The notes: a model not told the origin generated them from the letters alone. Shown: positions 7,646 through 17,312, numbered from the stretch's first letter. The stretch is DNA of 64,000 nucleotides from Methylomarinum sp. Ch1-1 (GCF_030717995.2 NZ_CP157743.1:1860001-1924000), one strand, 5' to 3'. Translations and numbers: made by a program.

Positions 7646-9114
7646 ATTTTACTCCCTACCTTGAGCCAGGTGCGTGGATAAAGAAACAATAAAAAAGCCA
7701 AAAATTCGACTCGTCCCAACAGCATATCGATGATCAGTACTATTTTCAGTCCCGTTTCCAGGCCGGTCGAACTGATACCGGCCGACAAGCCGGTGGTCGA
7801 GCACGCCGATACCACTTCAAACAGCGCATTTAGCGGGTCGTAACCGGCTACCAGGAAAGGCAGCCATGAACAGAGCACCGTGCCGGCGAATATTATGATC
7901 AGCAGCAAGGCTCGCTCGATCTCAGTGGCTTCCAGTTTATCATCGCGCAATTGTCTTTCCAGAACGGCGTGAGCCGGCAGCGCGGTGCGTTGAATAAAAA
8001 ACTGCAGTAAACGCAATACAATCAGCAGGCGTAATATCTTGATGCCGCCCGCGGTGGAGCCTATCGATCCTCCGACCAGCATCGAAAAAATCAGACTCAA
8101 TTTAGAGGCGCTATCCAGCGCGGCGACGTCGACATTAGCGAAACCGGTCGTGGTCTGCGCCGACAAGCCCATGATGATGGCGTTTTTAAGTCGAGTCATC
8201 ATGTCCGCACCACTTTCTGGATGACAAAAAAACAGCAAGCCGATCACCGCCAACGATAATACCAACAAGGCGGGGATCTCCAGGTTGAATGACAACTCAT
8301 TGATACCGTTTTTGACGAAACGGTAGTAAAAAGGCAGCGAGACCGCTCCCAGCACGCCACACATCATTATCAGCAACTGGACCGGCCAGCGATCAAAGGC
8401 CGCCAGGCTGTCATCGTAAATGGAAAAGCCGCCAGTCGATATGCCGCTTAACGCATGGGTCACGGCACTCAACGGTGTAACGCCGGCTAGCCACAAGAAG
8501 GCGATCGCGATCGCCGTCAGCGCGCAATAGATGAGCAGTATTTTAATCGAATGGTTGCGTGCATTGCCCAAGATATCTCGACTGTTGCTGATATCGCCCA
8601 TCGTCAGCCGACGTGAGGCGATGCCTTGGTCGAGGAACAACAGGGCGATGGAAAAAATCACTACGCCCAAACCGCCATACCATTGCGTCCAGGCGCGGGC
8701 AAACAGAAATCCGGTCGAATGAGACTGTATCTCGTCTATCGTGCTCAAGCCTGTTGTCGTCACTCCCGAAACCGCTTCAAAAAAAGCGTCTATGAAGTCC
8801 AAGTCCTCGCTCATGAACGGGATGCTGCCAGATAACGCGGACAGGAAAAAAGACAAGGCGGAAATGACCAGCACCTCATTGTCTTTGAGGTCTTCAGAGA
8901 CTTGAACCCGAGATAAAGGCCAACAAATGGCGGTTAGCACGGCCAAGGCGATGAGTTGGTTAAGCGCAAATGGCCAATCGCCGTCCAATCCGGAGACGAA
9001 TACCGAGATCAACCTCAAGATGATGACGACGAGGCCAATACGGGCGAGATGGCGGGTTAGCACTCGATAACGCACTGGCTGAGCCAGGGCGCGGGAAACA
9101 TCGGAAAAAGTCAT
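7642..9114 (-). CDS. TrkH-family potassium uptake pore subunit
   Basis: Integral membrane K+ transporter with the four-repeat pore of the Trk/Ktr/HKT superfamily. The four filter segments are readable: SGVTTTGLS, LSGISTGGFS, SAQTTTGFAN and SACSTTGLS, each with the conserved glycine. About ten to twelve membrane segments. I chose the ATG at 9114 (MTFSDVSRALAQ, 490 residues); an in-frame TTG at 9234 would add 40 residues with no membrane or family character. Forms an operon with the TrkA-like subunit, whose start overlaps the pore gene by 4 bp. Confidence 0.88.
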   Translation of the reverse strand: MTFSDVSRALAQPVRYRVLTRHLARIGLVVIILRLISVFVSGLDGDWPFALNQLIALAVLTAICWPLSRVQVSEDLKDNEVLVISALSFFLSALSGSIPFMSEDLDFIDAFFEAVSGVTTTGLSTIDEIQSHSTGFLFARAWTQWYGGLGVVIFSIALLFLDQGIASRRLTMGDISNSRDILGNARNHSIKILLIYCALTAIAIAFLWLAGVTPLSAVTHALSGISTGGFSIYDDSLAAFDRWPVQLLIMMCGVLGAVSLPFYYRFVKNGINELSFNLEIPALLVLSLAVIGLLFFCHPESGADMMTRLKNAIIMGLSAQTTTGFANVDVAALDSASKLSLIFSMLVGGSIGSTAGGIKILRLLIVLRLLQFFIQRTALPAHAVLERQLRDDKLEATEIERALLLIIIFAGTVLCSWLPFLVAGYDPLNALFEVVSACSTTGLSAGISSTGLETGLKIVLIIDMLLGRVEFLAFLLFLYPRTWLKVGSKI

Positions 9115-9403
9115 GGCAAGGCTTTCATCCCAGACGGAAGATGGCCTTAATTTAGCATTATTTGCGCTTAATAGGCAGGGGAGAATACCCGCTCGATGGC
9201 GACTAAAAAATGAGTTGCAAAGCAAGGTTTGCAATGATGCCTCAGGTAACTTGTTCCGTCAATGTCACGGCGTTGTATGGCCAGGACTCCCTCATTAAAA
9301 AATACCTGAACCAACACATTGGTTAATATCGCGTCATCCCTCTGGGCGGGGCGGGTTATTTCACCCGCTCCAAACGTTTAACTTACTTTAGTCACGGTTG
9401 AAT
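9115..9403. other. Intergenic region between trkH-like gene and element A2
   Basis: About 290 bp without a convincing gene. It holds the trkH-like upstream region and a small hairpin (GCGGGT TATTTC ACCCGC near 9353-9370). Its last nine bases, CGGTTGAAT, are the left target duplication of element A2. Confidence 0.5.
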
Positions 9404-9436
9404 CAGCAATTCCCATATATGGACTCCTCTCCAATT

Positions 9437-9791
9437 GCAAGCCAAGATTGTTCAAAAATGATGTTTCCAACAGAGATCGAGATTGCCGCCATCCATATAT
9501 TCGGCCTCTTGATGAAGGTATTTATCGACCTTCGGGCCCTGATGAAGCTATCCGCGCGCTTTTATCTCTATCACTTTGCCGATTTCAAGGAATCTTCGGG
9601 AATAACGGATTTTAAAAGCGCCGGTCTGACCTGTTGAATGTCATCACTTTGAGAGTCTTGCCTCCGCAATTTGGTTGAACTCGTTTACTACAGTGTTGTT
9701 AGGGTTATCCACGCTTTGTCCACATGCGTAGAGCCCTTCAATCGTGCTCGGAGCTTGTGGGCAAAGGGTGGATAACCCGGTTTTCATCGGC
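9437..9791 (-). ncRNA. Candidate bridge/seek guide RNA region of the IS110-family element, copy 2
   Basis: Equivalent of the region in copy 1: the long hairpin arms and the TCATCACTTTGAG target-like segment (9641-9653) are retained unchanged. Inferred from position and structure only. Confidence 0.35.
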
Positions 9792-10806
9792 TTAGGCCAT
9801 TTGTGGCACGTAATCGCCGCCACGCGTTGCCAGCGCCCAAATGATCCGGGCGTTCTTGTTGGCCAAAGCCACGGCCGCTTTGTTGAAGCCTCGCCGTTCA
9901 ATCAAGCCTTTGAGCCACAGGCTCAAGGGGTCACTCTTGTCACCGCAGTATTTCAGCACCGCTCTTGCCCCGTGAATCAAGGATGTGCGCAATTGGCGGT
10001 TGCCGCGTTTACTGATGCCCAGTAATACCTGCTTATCGCCGCTGCTGTGCTGCCTTGGCACCACGCCCAAGCTAGCTGCATAATCTCGGCTCGAATCATA
10101 ACCTTTGCCGTCGCCGACGTCAGCCGCGGCCAAAATAGCGGTCAAAAGGACCGATACCCGGTATGTCAAGCAATCGTCGGGCTAAGGCATTGTTTTGGCA
10201 TACTGCCGTAATTTCCCGGTCCAGAGCCCGGATCGCTTCGTCCAAGGCTTTCAGCGCTTGATACTGCTCGGCAAACAGCTTCCGGCTCAGCGTGCTGAGG
10301 TCATTTTCCCCGTCCTCCAGAATACTGGGCAGTTGTTTTCTGAACTGATTCACGCTACGCGGCAGCACGATGCCTCGTTCAGCCAGATAACCGCGCATTT
10401 GATTGACCAAGGCCGTGCGTTCGTCCACCTTACCTCGCCGGACACCTTGCAGCATGGCTAAGTCTTGCTGCTCAATGCCTTTGATCGCCACGCTGCGTTT
10501 GTTCGGCTGGCAGGCCGCCGTGTAAATCGCCTCGGCGTCGTTGTAATCGTTTTTATTGCCAACCACGAATGCCTTCACGAAGCGAGTATTCAACAGCACT
10601 ACTTCGTGGCCCAGGGCCTGAAATGCCCGGGCCCAATGATGAGCGCCGCGGCAGGCTTCCATCGCGATCACGCTCACCGGCATCTGAGCCACAAAGGCCA
10701 ACAGTTCCGACCGTTTCAATTTCTTTTTCTTTGCTTTGCCGTCTTGCATCATGAACATATGAAACACTAGTTTTGCAATATCTAAACCCACTACGTTAAG
10801 ATTCAT
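9792..10806 (-). pseudogene. IS110-family transposase, frameshifted copy
   Basis: Nearly identical to the intact copy at 5269-6282, but the run GTCAAAGG in copy 1 reads GTCAAAAGG here (about 10143-10149). The reading frame breaks within IPGIGP..TAILAAADVG, giving an N-terminal DEDD-bearing frame (10120-10806) and a C-terminal frame (9792-10169). The Transposase_20 domain with its serine is separated from the catalytic DEDD domain, so it is probably inactive. A sequencing error in the A-run is possible; programmed slippage is unlikely because copy 1 encodes the full protein without it. Confidence 0.85.
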
Positions 10807-10924
10807 CTCGAACTCCTCTTTGTTCTGTTTAAGTTGTTAGTAGGTGTATTGTGACACCGTTAGAGGGTGGAGAGGAGTCCATATCATCACTTTGGCGTTC
10901 AAAAAGGGCATGGGGTGTGTTTGG

Positions 10925-12136
10925 CAGGGCCACCGCATATAAATAGCTAAGAAAACAGAACCTTGGCACGGTAGTCATCATTCCAGGCAGCCTTTCGTCT
11001 TTTTTTGGCCATACTCAAGGAAGACGGTTCGTTTTCAAACAGATTAAGGCATAACTGGCGAATACACGTCATGATGGCGGGTCCATTGTCTTTGCGAATT
11101 TGGCTGGCGTCATCCCCAAAAACGACATCCAGTCGCCAATGCAATGGATTTTCCACGCCCCAATGACCCCGGACCGCATGTGCAAAACGTTTAACGTCTT
11201 GGGAAATGGAACCGATAAAAAACCGGGTTTCCAGCGTCTTCTTGTCGTCTTGCCAGCATTCTCTCTCCACCATGCCAATACTGCGCAGTCCGGCCCACTC
11301 AGCAACCGTGGAGAGTGAAGACAGTTCTTCACTAATCCAGTAGCGGCGCGTTTCGATCCGGCCATGACCGCTGTCGGTCTCCTCCATAAAGTCGTAGTCG
11401 ACGGCTTTAAAATCGGCGGCCCTGGCCGTGTCGAAAAAGTCCGTCACTTCCTCATGTAAGGTGCCTTGATTGCCTTTTAAGCCAATCACATAGTCTGCGT
11501 TCTGGTCGATAATCTGGGACGTGATGGCCTTTTGGCAACCCATCGCATCCAGCGTCACAATACAGCCTTTCAGTTCCAATAGCTCCAAGAGTTTAGGAAT
11601 CGCGGTAATTTCATTGGATTTCTCGCTAGTCGCTTCCTGCGCCAAGACCAGTCGATTGCTGCAAGCCCAGGCGCTGACCATATGCAGCGGGTGACGCTTC
11701 GCTTTCCGGTCGCGCGAACCCCGCGCCGTTTTCCCGTCTATGGCAATCACTTCACCGTTCGTTTGCTCCTTCACCGCGTTCACCCAATTCATGAAGCACT
11801 CCCGGAAACCGGTGGGCGACACTTTGCGTAGCGTATACGCAATACAATCGTGCGAAGGAATGCCATTTTCCAGAGGAATATACTGACGAAGCCAGTCCTC
11901 TTTCTCCTTGCCAAATTCTTCTATCGCTTCCCAGCCATCAGCACCACTACTGACGGCGCAAATAGATAACACTATGATATCCAGTAAGCTATGGAGTTTG
12001 TTGCGTTCAATACGATGATCTTTTAACGTTGAAAAATGCTCTATTATGCAAGTAGTCATATGGCAATCCTAATATCAGTTGACCATATGATCCCCTAACT
12101 TGCTGGTTTATGTAAAATTTATATGCGGTGGCCCTG
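10925..12136 (-). mobile_element. ISAs1-family insertion sequence inserted in element A2
   Basis: 1212-bp element with terminal inverted repeats starting CAGGGCCACCGCATATAAAT (20 bp, perfect as read). Perfect 10-bp target duplication GTGTGTTTGG at 10915-10924 and 12137-12146, inside the family-A repeat; removal of the IS and one duplication restores a sequence colinear with copy A4. One transposase gene fills the element. All features intact, so probably a recent, potentially active insertion. Confidence 0.92.
10947..12059 (-). CDS. ISAs1-family transposase (DDE)
   Basis: 370-residue transposase of the ISAs1/H-repeat group. N-terminal DDE_Tnp_1-associated domain (DHRIERNKLHSLLDIIVLSI), then the catalytic core with AIDGKTARGS, ITLDAMGCQ-like VTLDAMGCQ, YVIGLKGNQ and the C-terminal WRLDVVFGDDASQIR. 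Full family length with an intact frame. Located inside the element's perfect inverted repeats. Confidence 0.95.
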   Translation of the reverse strand: MTTCIIEHFSTLKDHRIERNKLHSLLDIIVLSICAVSSGADGWEAIEEFGKEKEDWLRQYIPLENGIPSHDCIAYTLRKVSPTGFRECFMNWVNAVKEQTNGEVIAIDGKTARGSRDRKAKRHPLHMVSAWACSNRLVLAQEATSEKSNEITAIPKLLELLELKGCIVTLDAMGCQKAITSQIIDQNADYVIGLKGNQGTLHEEVTDFFDTARAADFKAVDYDFMEETDSGHGRIETRRYWISEELSSLSTVAEWAGLRSIGMVERECWQDDKKTLETRFFIGSISQDVKRFAHAVRGHWGVENPLHWRLDVVFGDDASQIRKDNGPAIMTCIRQLCLNLFENEPSSLSMAKKRRKAAWNDDYRAKVLFS

Positions 12137-12352
12137 GTGTGTTTGGCGAGGATGTCGGCAGCAAGGATGCTGTCGTCAAGCCCCCAGGGATGGGTTTACG
12201 GCGCTCCTCGACAGACACACCCCGTGCCCTAAAACCCGCAAAAATACTCAAACTGATGAATTGCTGCGGTTGAATCGTTCAGGACCTCGTTGACCTGCAT
12301 TTCGCATAGCGACATGCAGCTACTTGCGCCGCGGCTCCGCCAAAGTCTGCCC

Positions 12353-12410
12353 GTAGGAGGCCCGCCCTCGGGCCGAATGGCTCTTTTCGCGCCGAGGGCG
12401 GCGCTCCTAC
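12353..12410. repeat. GC-rich palindromic repeat F, copy 1
   Basis: Imperfect hairpin with arms GTAGGAGGCCCGCCCTCGG and GCCGAGGGCGGCGCTCCTAC. A related palindrome in reverse orientation lies at 26271-26319. REP-like intergenic unit; no coding role seen. Confidence 0.55.
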
Positions 12411-12423
12411 GCAAAGCACTGTT

Positions 12424-12617
12424 TTGCCTTCGAATGTGCTGAACTGCGTGAAGCGCATCAAAAGCCGGTGCGCTTCCTATCGTCAGCACACCCTACCCAC
12501 ATCCGTGAGATGGATCAAGCGTAGCGGAAAGGAGAGGAGTCCATATCATCATTCTGCCTGGCGTATTTGTTGTTAATTTTCTGTTTTGCCACTCATTCAT
12601 TTAATGAGGTAGCCCTG
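12424..12617 (+). repeat. Intergenic repeat C, copy 1
   Basis: About 195 bp sharing extended similarity with 61929-62124, from TTGCCTTCGAATGTGCTGAA to GGTAGCCCTG. It includes GGAGAGGAGTCCATAT (12531-12546), identical to the right inverted repeat of the IS110-family elements. The other copy is degenerate at that position. No gene. Confidence 0.6.
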
Positions 12618-12687
12618 GTTGTATGGCCATAGTTTACTGATGCCATAGGTGCAAACCTACCCTATATCGCCAATGAAGTCGTACGAC

Positions 12688-13800
12688 TCAAAGCCATTTT
12701 TTCTTTTTAAAATACAGCAGCAAGGCCACGCCGATGATGATGAACAGCATCCACAGCGACGGGTAGCCCCAGCGCCATTTCAGCTCAGGCATGTACTCAA
12801 AATTCATGCCGTAAATGCCGGCGATAAAGGTCAGCGGGATAAAGATCGAAGCGAAGATGGTCAGAACCTTCATCGTCTCGTTCATTTTGTGGCTGATGCT
12901 GGACAAATAAATATCCTGCATCGCGGCGATTCTTTCCCGATAGGAATCCAGCGCATCGGTGACGCGCAGCACATGATCATGAACATCGTTAAAAAAACGC
13001 AACGTTTTTTCCGCCAGCAACGCGCTATCGGAATGCTGGATTTTAGTCAACAGTTCTCGTAACGGCGAAATGCTGCGTTTCATGCCGATCAGTTCGCGGC
13101 GTAGTTGTTGAATCGTATGCAGCGTATTATCGGTTGGGTTATTGAGCAGACTGTCTTCCAGCGGATCGATTACGTCATCGAGCTTGTCTTCGACGATAAA
13201 ATAGTCATCGACGATGGTATCGATGATGACGTAGGTCAGGTAATCGCAGCCACAAAGGCGCAACCGGCCCTTGCGGTTGTGCAGGCGGTTGACTATTGGT
13301 TTGAAAGTATCGTCGGCCTTTTCCTTGAAGGTAATGACGTAATGATCCAATAGCAGAATGCTGATTTGTTCGTACTGCAGGCTGAAACCCTCGCTGCAGT
13401 CTGCATTGATGGCTTTGACAACCACATAGAGATAGTCCTCATGCTCTTCCAGTTTAGGGCGTTGACGGGTGCTCAGGATGTCTTCCAATACCAACGGATG
13501 TATGTTGAATTGTCGGCCGATGCTTTCGACGACCTTGGTGTCGATCAAACCATCGATATTGATCCAAGTATTCACGCCGTGCGCTGGGAGATTGTTCAGT
13601 TCGGCGAGCGTCGCGATCTCTTGTTGTTCCAGCTTGTCGGCATTGTATTGGGTCACGTAAATTTTACAGCTGGCGGTGTGTCTTTCGCCGATGTGGACCA
13701 GCGAGCCCGGAGGTAAACCGGATTTGGCGGCGGCGCTGGTCAAGGCTTCTTTGTCGTTTTGTTTATGCAAGCGGTGCCAGCTTGGGTAGGTGAATTTCAT
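12688..13800 (-). CDS. corA: CorA-family magnesium/cobalt transporter
   Basis: 370-residue Mg2+/Co2+ channel of the inner membrane. Long N-terminal cytoplasmic alpha/beta funnel and stalk helix, then two C-terminal membrane segments: TM1 (VLTIFASIFIPLTFIAGI) followed by the signature YGMNFEYMPEL loop (GMN near residue 333), and TM2 (LWMLFIIIGVALLLYF) ending in a lysine-rich tail. The long stalk matches the thermophile-type CorA subgroup more than E. coli CorA. Divergent from the mechanosensitive channel gene, with a 111-bp shared upstream region. Confidence 0.93.
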   Translation of the reverse strand: MKFTYPSWHRLHKQNDKEALTSAAAKSGLPPGSLVHIGERHTASCKIYVTQYNADKLEQQEIATLAELNNLPAHGVNTWINIDGLIDTKVVESIGRQFNIHPLVLEDILSTRQRPKLEEHEDYLYVVVKAINADCSEGFSLQYEQISILLLDHYVITFKEKADDTFKPIVNRLHNRKGRLRLCGCDYLTYVIIDTIVDDYFIVEDKLDDVIDPLEDSLLNNPTDNTLHTIQQLRRELIGMKRSISPLRELLTKIQHSDSALLAEKTLRFFNDVHDHVLRVTDALDSYRERIAAMQDIYLSSISHKMNETMKVLTIFASIFIPLTFIAGIYGMNFEYMPELKWRWGYPSLWMLFIIIGVALLLYFKKKKWL

Positions 13801-13911
13801 AATGCTAATCCGTATCGATCGATGGAGGTTGATTTTAACGATCCGCAGGGAGACTGATGGCGCAATATCGGTTATCCTGCCTGCTTTGTCACTATCGCAA
13901 TTTTAGTCTAT

Positions 13912-16900
13912 ATGAATGTAGTCGTTCGTTGGCTCAGCTTTGTTCTATTGTTTTTTATCTTACAATATCATCCGCTGCTCGTTCAGGCCGCCAAACATAG
14001 GGCGTCGAGCGATATCACGTTGTCTTCGGTTCGGGATAACATCGAGGCGATAAAACACAAAACCAATCTCGCAGAAGCGCTGAAGCTGCGGCTGTTAAAC
14101 GCCTATTACGCCGCCGAAGACAATCTTGAAGAGCTGCAAATGCTGGAGCAGCAGATACAGGAGGCGCAGGAGCAGCTGAAAACATTGCCGACTGAAATCA
14201 AACAACTGGAAAAACGCATCGAGGTTAGCGAAGAACAATTAAAAACTCAAAAAGCGGAGGATTTTTCGCTTTATCCCTCCGATGAATTGGAACAGCGGCT
14301 GATTATCGAGAAGTCCAATTTGAATGAGCTGCAAGCCTCGATCAGCCGTTTGGAAATGCAACTAGACGAGCAGCTTAAATGGCCGCAGAAAATCCGCGAG
14401 AAAACGGCGGAAAGTAAAAGTTTACAGGTCTCCTTACAGCAGGAAAAAAGTGCGCTGTCTACGCTGATAGAGAATCCTCAGGAGCTCGAAGCCCGCCAGG
14501 ATCAATTGGATAGCCGGTCACGCAAGTTGAATGCCAATTTGACCTGGTTGGAGATCGAGAATCTGGTGTATCCGTTACGGGTTCAGGCGAAAAAACTGGA
14601 ATTGCAACTGCTGAGTTTACAGGTCGAGCAATCATCTAAGCTGATTAAAGATATTGATGATTATCTGGTTGAGCGTCGGCAACAGGAAATCGAAAAAGCG
14701 CAAACGGCCTTGATACAGGCGCAGAAGGAAGCGGACGGCAAACATCCGCTGATTCAGGAGGCGACCCGGGAGAATATCCGCTATAACCGCTTGCTGCAAG
14801 AAACTAATGAAAAGTTGGAAAAGTATCTTGATCAAAGAAATGAAATAGAACAACGCTATAAACAGCTGGAGAACGATTTTCAGAGCGCCGAGCAGAAAAT
14901 CAACCTGGCCGGGCTTAGCCCGGCGCTGGGCAATTTGCTGCGCGAGCAACGCCGCAACCTGCCGTTAAGCAAAGACTTTCAAAACACCTTTGACAAGATT
15001 CAAAAGGAAATCGCCTTGGTCAGTCTGGAGTTGTTTCAACTGGATGAGATCAAAAAATCATTGGCGGACATGGATAAGACTATCCAGGCCAGGATGTCGG
15101 AAGCTGTCGCCGGCGATATTGACGATGCGGAAAGGCTAAAGATACGCACCGAACTACGGCTCTTGCTGAATGATCAAAAAGAGCTGGTTTTCAGGCTCAG
15201 CTCGGTCTATTCGAACTATTCGAGAACCTTGGCCGATGTCGATTTCGCCCTCCATCAATTGGTGAGATTAGGGGAGAAATTCAGCCATTATTTGGATCAG
15301 CGCTTGTTATGGGTGCCTAGTGCGCCGGTGATCGATCAGCATTATCTAGTGGAGATAGCTGAGTCGCTCTTATGGCTGACGGATATCGATCGTTGGCGGC
15401 AATTAGCGGTCGACATCGAAACTAGCGTGAAAGTGAGCCCGGTATTGGCGTTGTTGGGGGTTGTCGCGGTCTCGATAGCCTTGTGGTTGAGGAAAAAAAT
15501 CAAGGTCAATTTGCAGTCCTTGCTGGAAAATAGTTCCAGGCCCTATGTCGACCGCTTTAGTTTTACCTTTTCTGGCTTGGCATACGTTTTTCTGTTGGCG
15601 TTGCCATTGCCGTTGCTGGTGGCTTGGATGGGGTGGCTTTTATTGAGCCATGAACCAGCGGAGACATTCAGTCATGCCGTCGCTCATGGGTTGTTGGCGG
15701 CCGCCGTCCCTTTGTTGTTGATTCAATTTTTTTATCGATTGTTTAAACCAAAAGGTGTCGTTCAGTCACTGTTTTATTGGCATGAACACAGTATTCAGCT
15801 GCTTCATGGGCAATTAAAATGGATACGTTTCGTCGTGATTCCAGTCATTTTTCTGATCGGAATTTTTTCCGATAATGTTTATTCGGAACAAAGTTATTCA
15901 TTGGGCAGGATGGTGTTGATAATCGGCATGCTGGCGTTAGCCTATATGCTGCACCGCTTGGCTCATCCGGTGCACGGTCTGGCCAAGGATTATTACCGGG
16001 AAAATTCTGACGATTGGGCTTACCGTCTGCGTTATGTCTGGTACGGCTGTTTAGTCTTGGCTCCGCTATCGATTATCGGTTTCGCGATCGTAGGCTACTA
16101 TCAAAGCGCGCTGGAGTTACAGCACAAAATGGTGATCATGTTGCGCTTGCTGTTTTTCGCCGCATTATTGCATGAAATAGTAATGCGCTGGATGGTTCTG
16201 ACCAACCGACAACTGGCGTTAAAGAATGTCAGACAAAAACGCAAACAACAGCAGGAGCAAATGGGGGATAAGGATAAGGCGGAAGCGTCGGCGGCGAGCC
16301 TGGAAGAGGAACCTTTACTGGATATTCCCAAAATAAACGAGCAGAGCCGGAAACTGTTGCAGGCGGCCATCATCGCTATCATATTGGTCGGCGGTTGGTT
16401 GACGCTCAGCGATATTCTGCCGGCGCTGTCGATTTTCGAGCAGGTGGTCTTATGGCACCATCAGGGAGTGGTTGACGGCCAGGAAACGTTGCTACCGGTT
16501 ACACTGGTCAATGTCTTTATCTGTTGCTTGTACCTGCTGCTGATGATGGTGTTCGTCAATAACTTTCCCGGTCTGCTCGACTTGCTGTGTGCGGGACGCT
16601 ACCGCATGACCGCAGGCAGTCGCTATGCTCTGATCCAGTTGACCCGTTATACCGTGGTTACGATCACCTTCATTGCCGTGGCCAACGAGCTGGGAGGCAG
16701 CTGGTCACAGGTGCAATGGTTGGTCGCCGCGGTCAGTGTCGGTTTGGGTTTTGGACTGCAGGAAATTTTCGCCAATATGGTCTCGGGCATCATCCTGTTA
16801 TTCGAACGACCGATCAGAGTCGGGGATACCGTGACCGTCGGCGACATTAGCGGCAAGGTCTGTCGTATACAGATGAGGGCGACGACGATTATAGATTGGG

Positions 16901-17298
16901 ACCAGAAAGAGCTTGTCGTTCCGAATAAAATCTTCATCACCGATAAACTGATTAACTGGACCTTGACCGATACCGTAACCCGGGTGGTGATCCCGATCGG
17001 TATCGCTTATGGCTCCGATGAAGAGCAGGTGATATATATTCTCAAACAGGTCGTGAGCGAAAGCGCTTTAGTGCTGAAAGATCCTGGGCCCCAAGTCTTC
17101 TTTGTCGGTTTTGGCGATAGTTCTTTAGACTTTAGCGTACGTGTTTATGTTCGCGATATAAGCGACATACTGCCGGTCACCGATGACGTACACCGAAGAG
17201 TTAGACGGGCCTTCAAAGAACACGATATCGAGATTCCATTTCCGCAGCGTGATCTGCATATTCGTTCCTCGGTGCTCCCCATCGATAGCGGCTCTTAG
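13912..17298 (+). CDS. Large MscS-family mechanosensitive channel (MscK/MscM type)
   Basis: 1128-residue inner-membrane osmotic safety channel. Signal peptide (about 1-26, ending VQAAKH), a long periplasmic coiled-coil MscS_porin domain (about 40-330), a multi-span MscS_TM region (about 500-860) and a C-terminal MscS domain (about 930-1110) with GLGFGLQEIFANMVSGIILL, FERPIRVGDTVTVGDISG and VPNKIFITDKLINWTL. Length and architecture match MscK/KefA and MscM/YjeP; I cannot decide between them. Stands alone between divergent corA and convergent msrA. The K+ transport genes nearby suggest osmotic homeostasis but are not linked in an operon. Confidence 0.92.
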   Translation: MNVVVRWLSFVLLFFILQYHPLLVQAAKHRASSDITLSSVRDNIEAIKHKTNLAEALKLRLLNAYYAAEDNLEELQMLEQQIQEAQEQLKTLPTEIKQLEKRIEVSEEQLKTQKAEDFSLYPSDELEQRLIIEKSNLNELQASISRLEMQLDEQLKWPQKIREKTAESKSLQVSLQQEKSALSTLIENPQELEARQDQLDSRSRKLNANLTWLEIENLVYPLRVQAKKLELQLLSLQVEQSSKLIKDIDDYLVERRQQEIEKAQTALIQAQKEADGKHPLIQEATRENIRYNRLLQETNEKLEKYLDQRNEIEQRYKQLENDFQSAEQKINLAGLSPALGNLLREQRRNLPLSKDFQNTFDKIQKEIALVSLELFQLDEIKKSLADMDKTIQARMSEAVAGDIDDAERLKIRTELRLLLNDQKELVFRLSSVYSNYSRTLADVDFALHQLVRLGEKFSHYLDQRLLWVPSAPVIDQHYLVEIAESLLWLTDIDRWRQLAVDIETSVKVSPVLALLGVVAVSIALWLRKKIKVNLQSLLENSSRPYVDRFSFTFSGLAYVFLLALPLPLLVAWMGWLLLSHEPAETFSHAVAHGLLAAAVPLLLIQFFYRLFKPKGVVQSLFYWHEHSIQLLHGQLKWIRFVVIPVIFLIGIFSDNVYSEQSYSLGRMVLIIGMLALAYMLHRLAHPVHGLAKDYYRENSDDWAYRLRYVWYGCLVLAPLSIIGFAIVGYYQSALELQHKMVIMLRLLFFAALLHEIVMRWMVLTNRQLALKNVRQKRKQQQEQMGDKDKAEASAASLEEEPLLDIPKINEQSRKLLQAAIIAIILVGGWLTLSDILPALSIFEQVVLWHHQGVVDGQETLLPVTLVNVFICCLYLLLMMVFVNNFPGLLDLLCAGRYRMTAGSRYALIQLTRYTVVTITFIAVANELGGSWSQVQWLVAAVSVGLGFGLQEIFANMVSGIILLFERPIRVGDTVTVGDISGKVCRIQMRATTIIDWDQKELVVPNKIFITDKLINWTLTDTVTRVVIPIGIAYGSDEEQVIYILKQVVSESALVLKDPGPQVFFVGFGDSSLDFSVRVYVRDISDILPVTDDVHRRVRRAFKEHDIEIPFPQRDLHIRSSVLPIDSGS

Positions 17299-17312
17299 CA
17301 CCGTCGACAACG

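Larger units (their letters stand above)
9416..10887 (-). mobile_element. IS110-family (IS1111-like) insertion sequence, copy 2
   Basis: Same 16-bp subterminal inverted repeats at 9417-9432 and 10869-10884 as copy 1 and the same target position within a family-A terminus. Two indels relative to copy 1 were found by eye: a 4-bp addition in GCCGCCATCCATATATTC (copy 1 has GCCGCCATATATTC) and one extra A in the transposase gene near 10144-10147. The near identity indicates recent transposition. Confidence 0.85.
9404..12266 (-). repeat. Family-A element, copy A2, split by an IS110-family and an ISAs1 element
   Basis: Left terminus CAGCAATTCCCA at 9404-9415; right part resumes at 12137 and ends at 12266 (ACTGATGAATTGCTG). 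The 9-bp sequence CGGTTGAAT flanks it perfectly at 9395-9403 and 12267-12275, showing that the roughly 165-bp element inserted first and was later interrupted by two larger insertion sequences. Confidence 0.85.

Noticed and set aside
9792-10806. Programmed frameshifting in the second IS110-family transposase
   Set aside because: Copy 1 encodes the full protein in one frame with three As, so the fourth A is a mutation or an error.
12649-13062. 137-residue plus-strand frame opposite corA
   Set aside because: Antisense to a clear CorA protein; no independent support.
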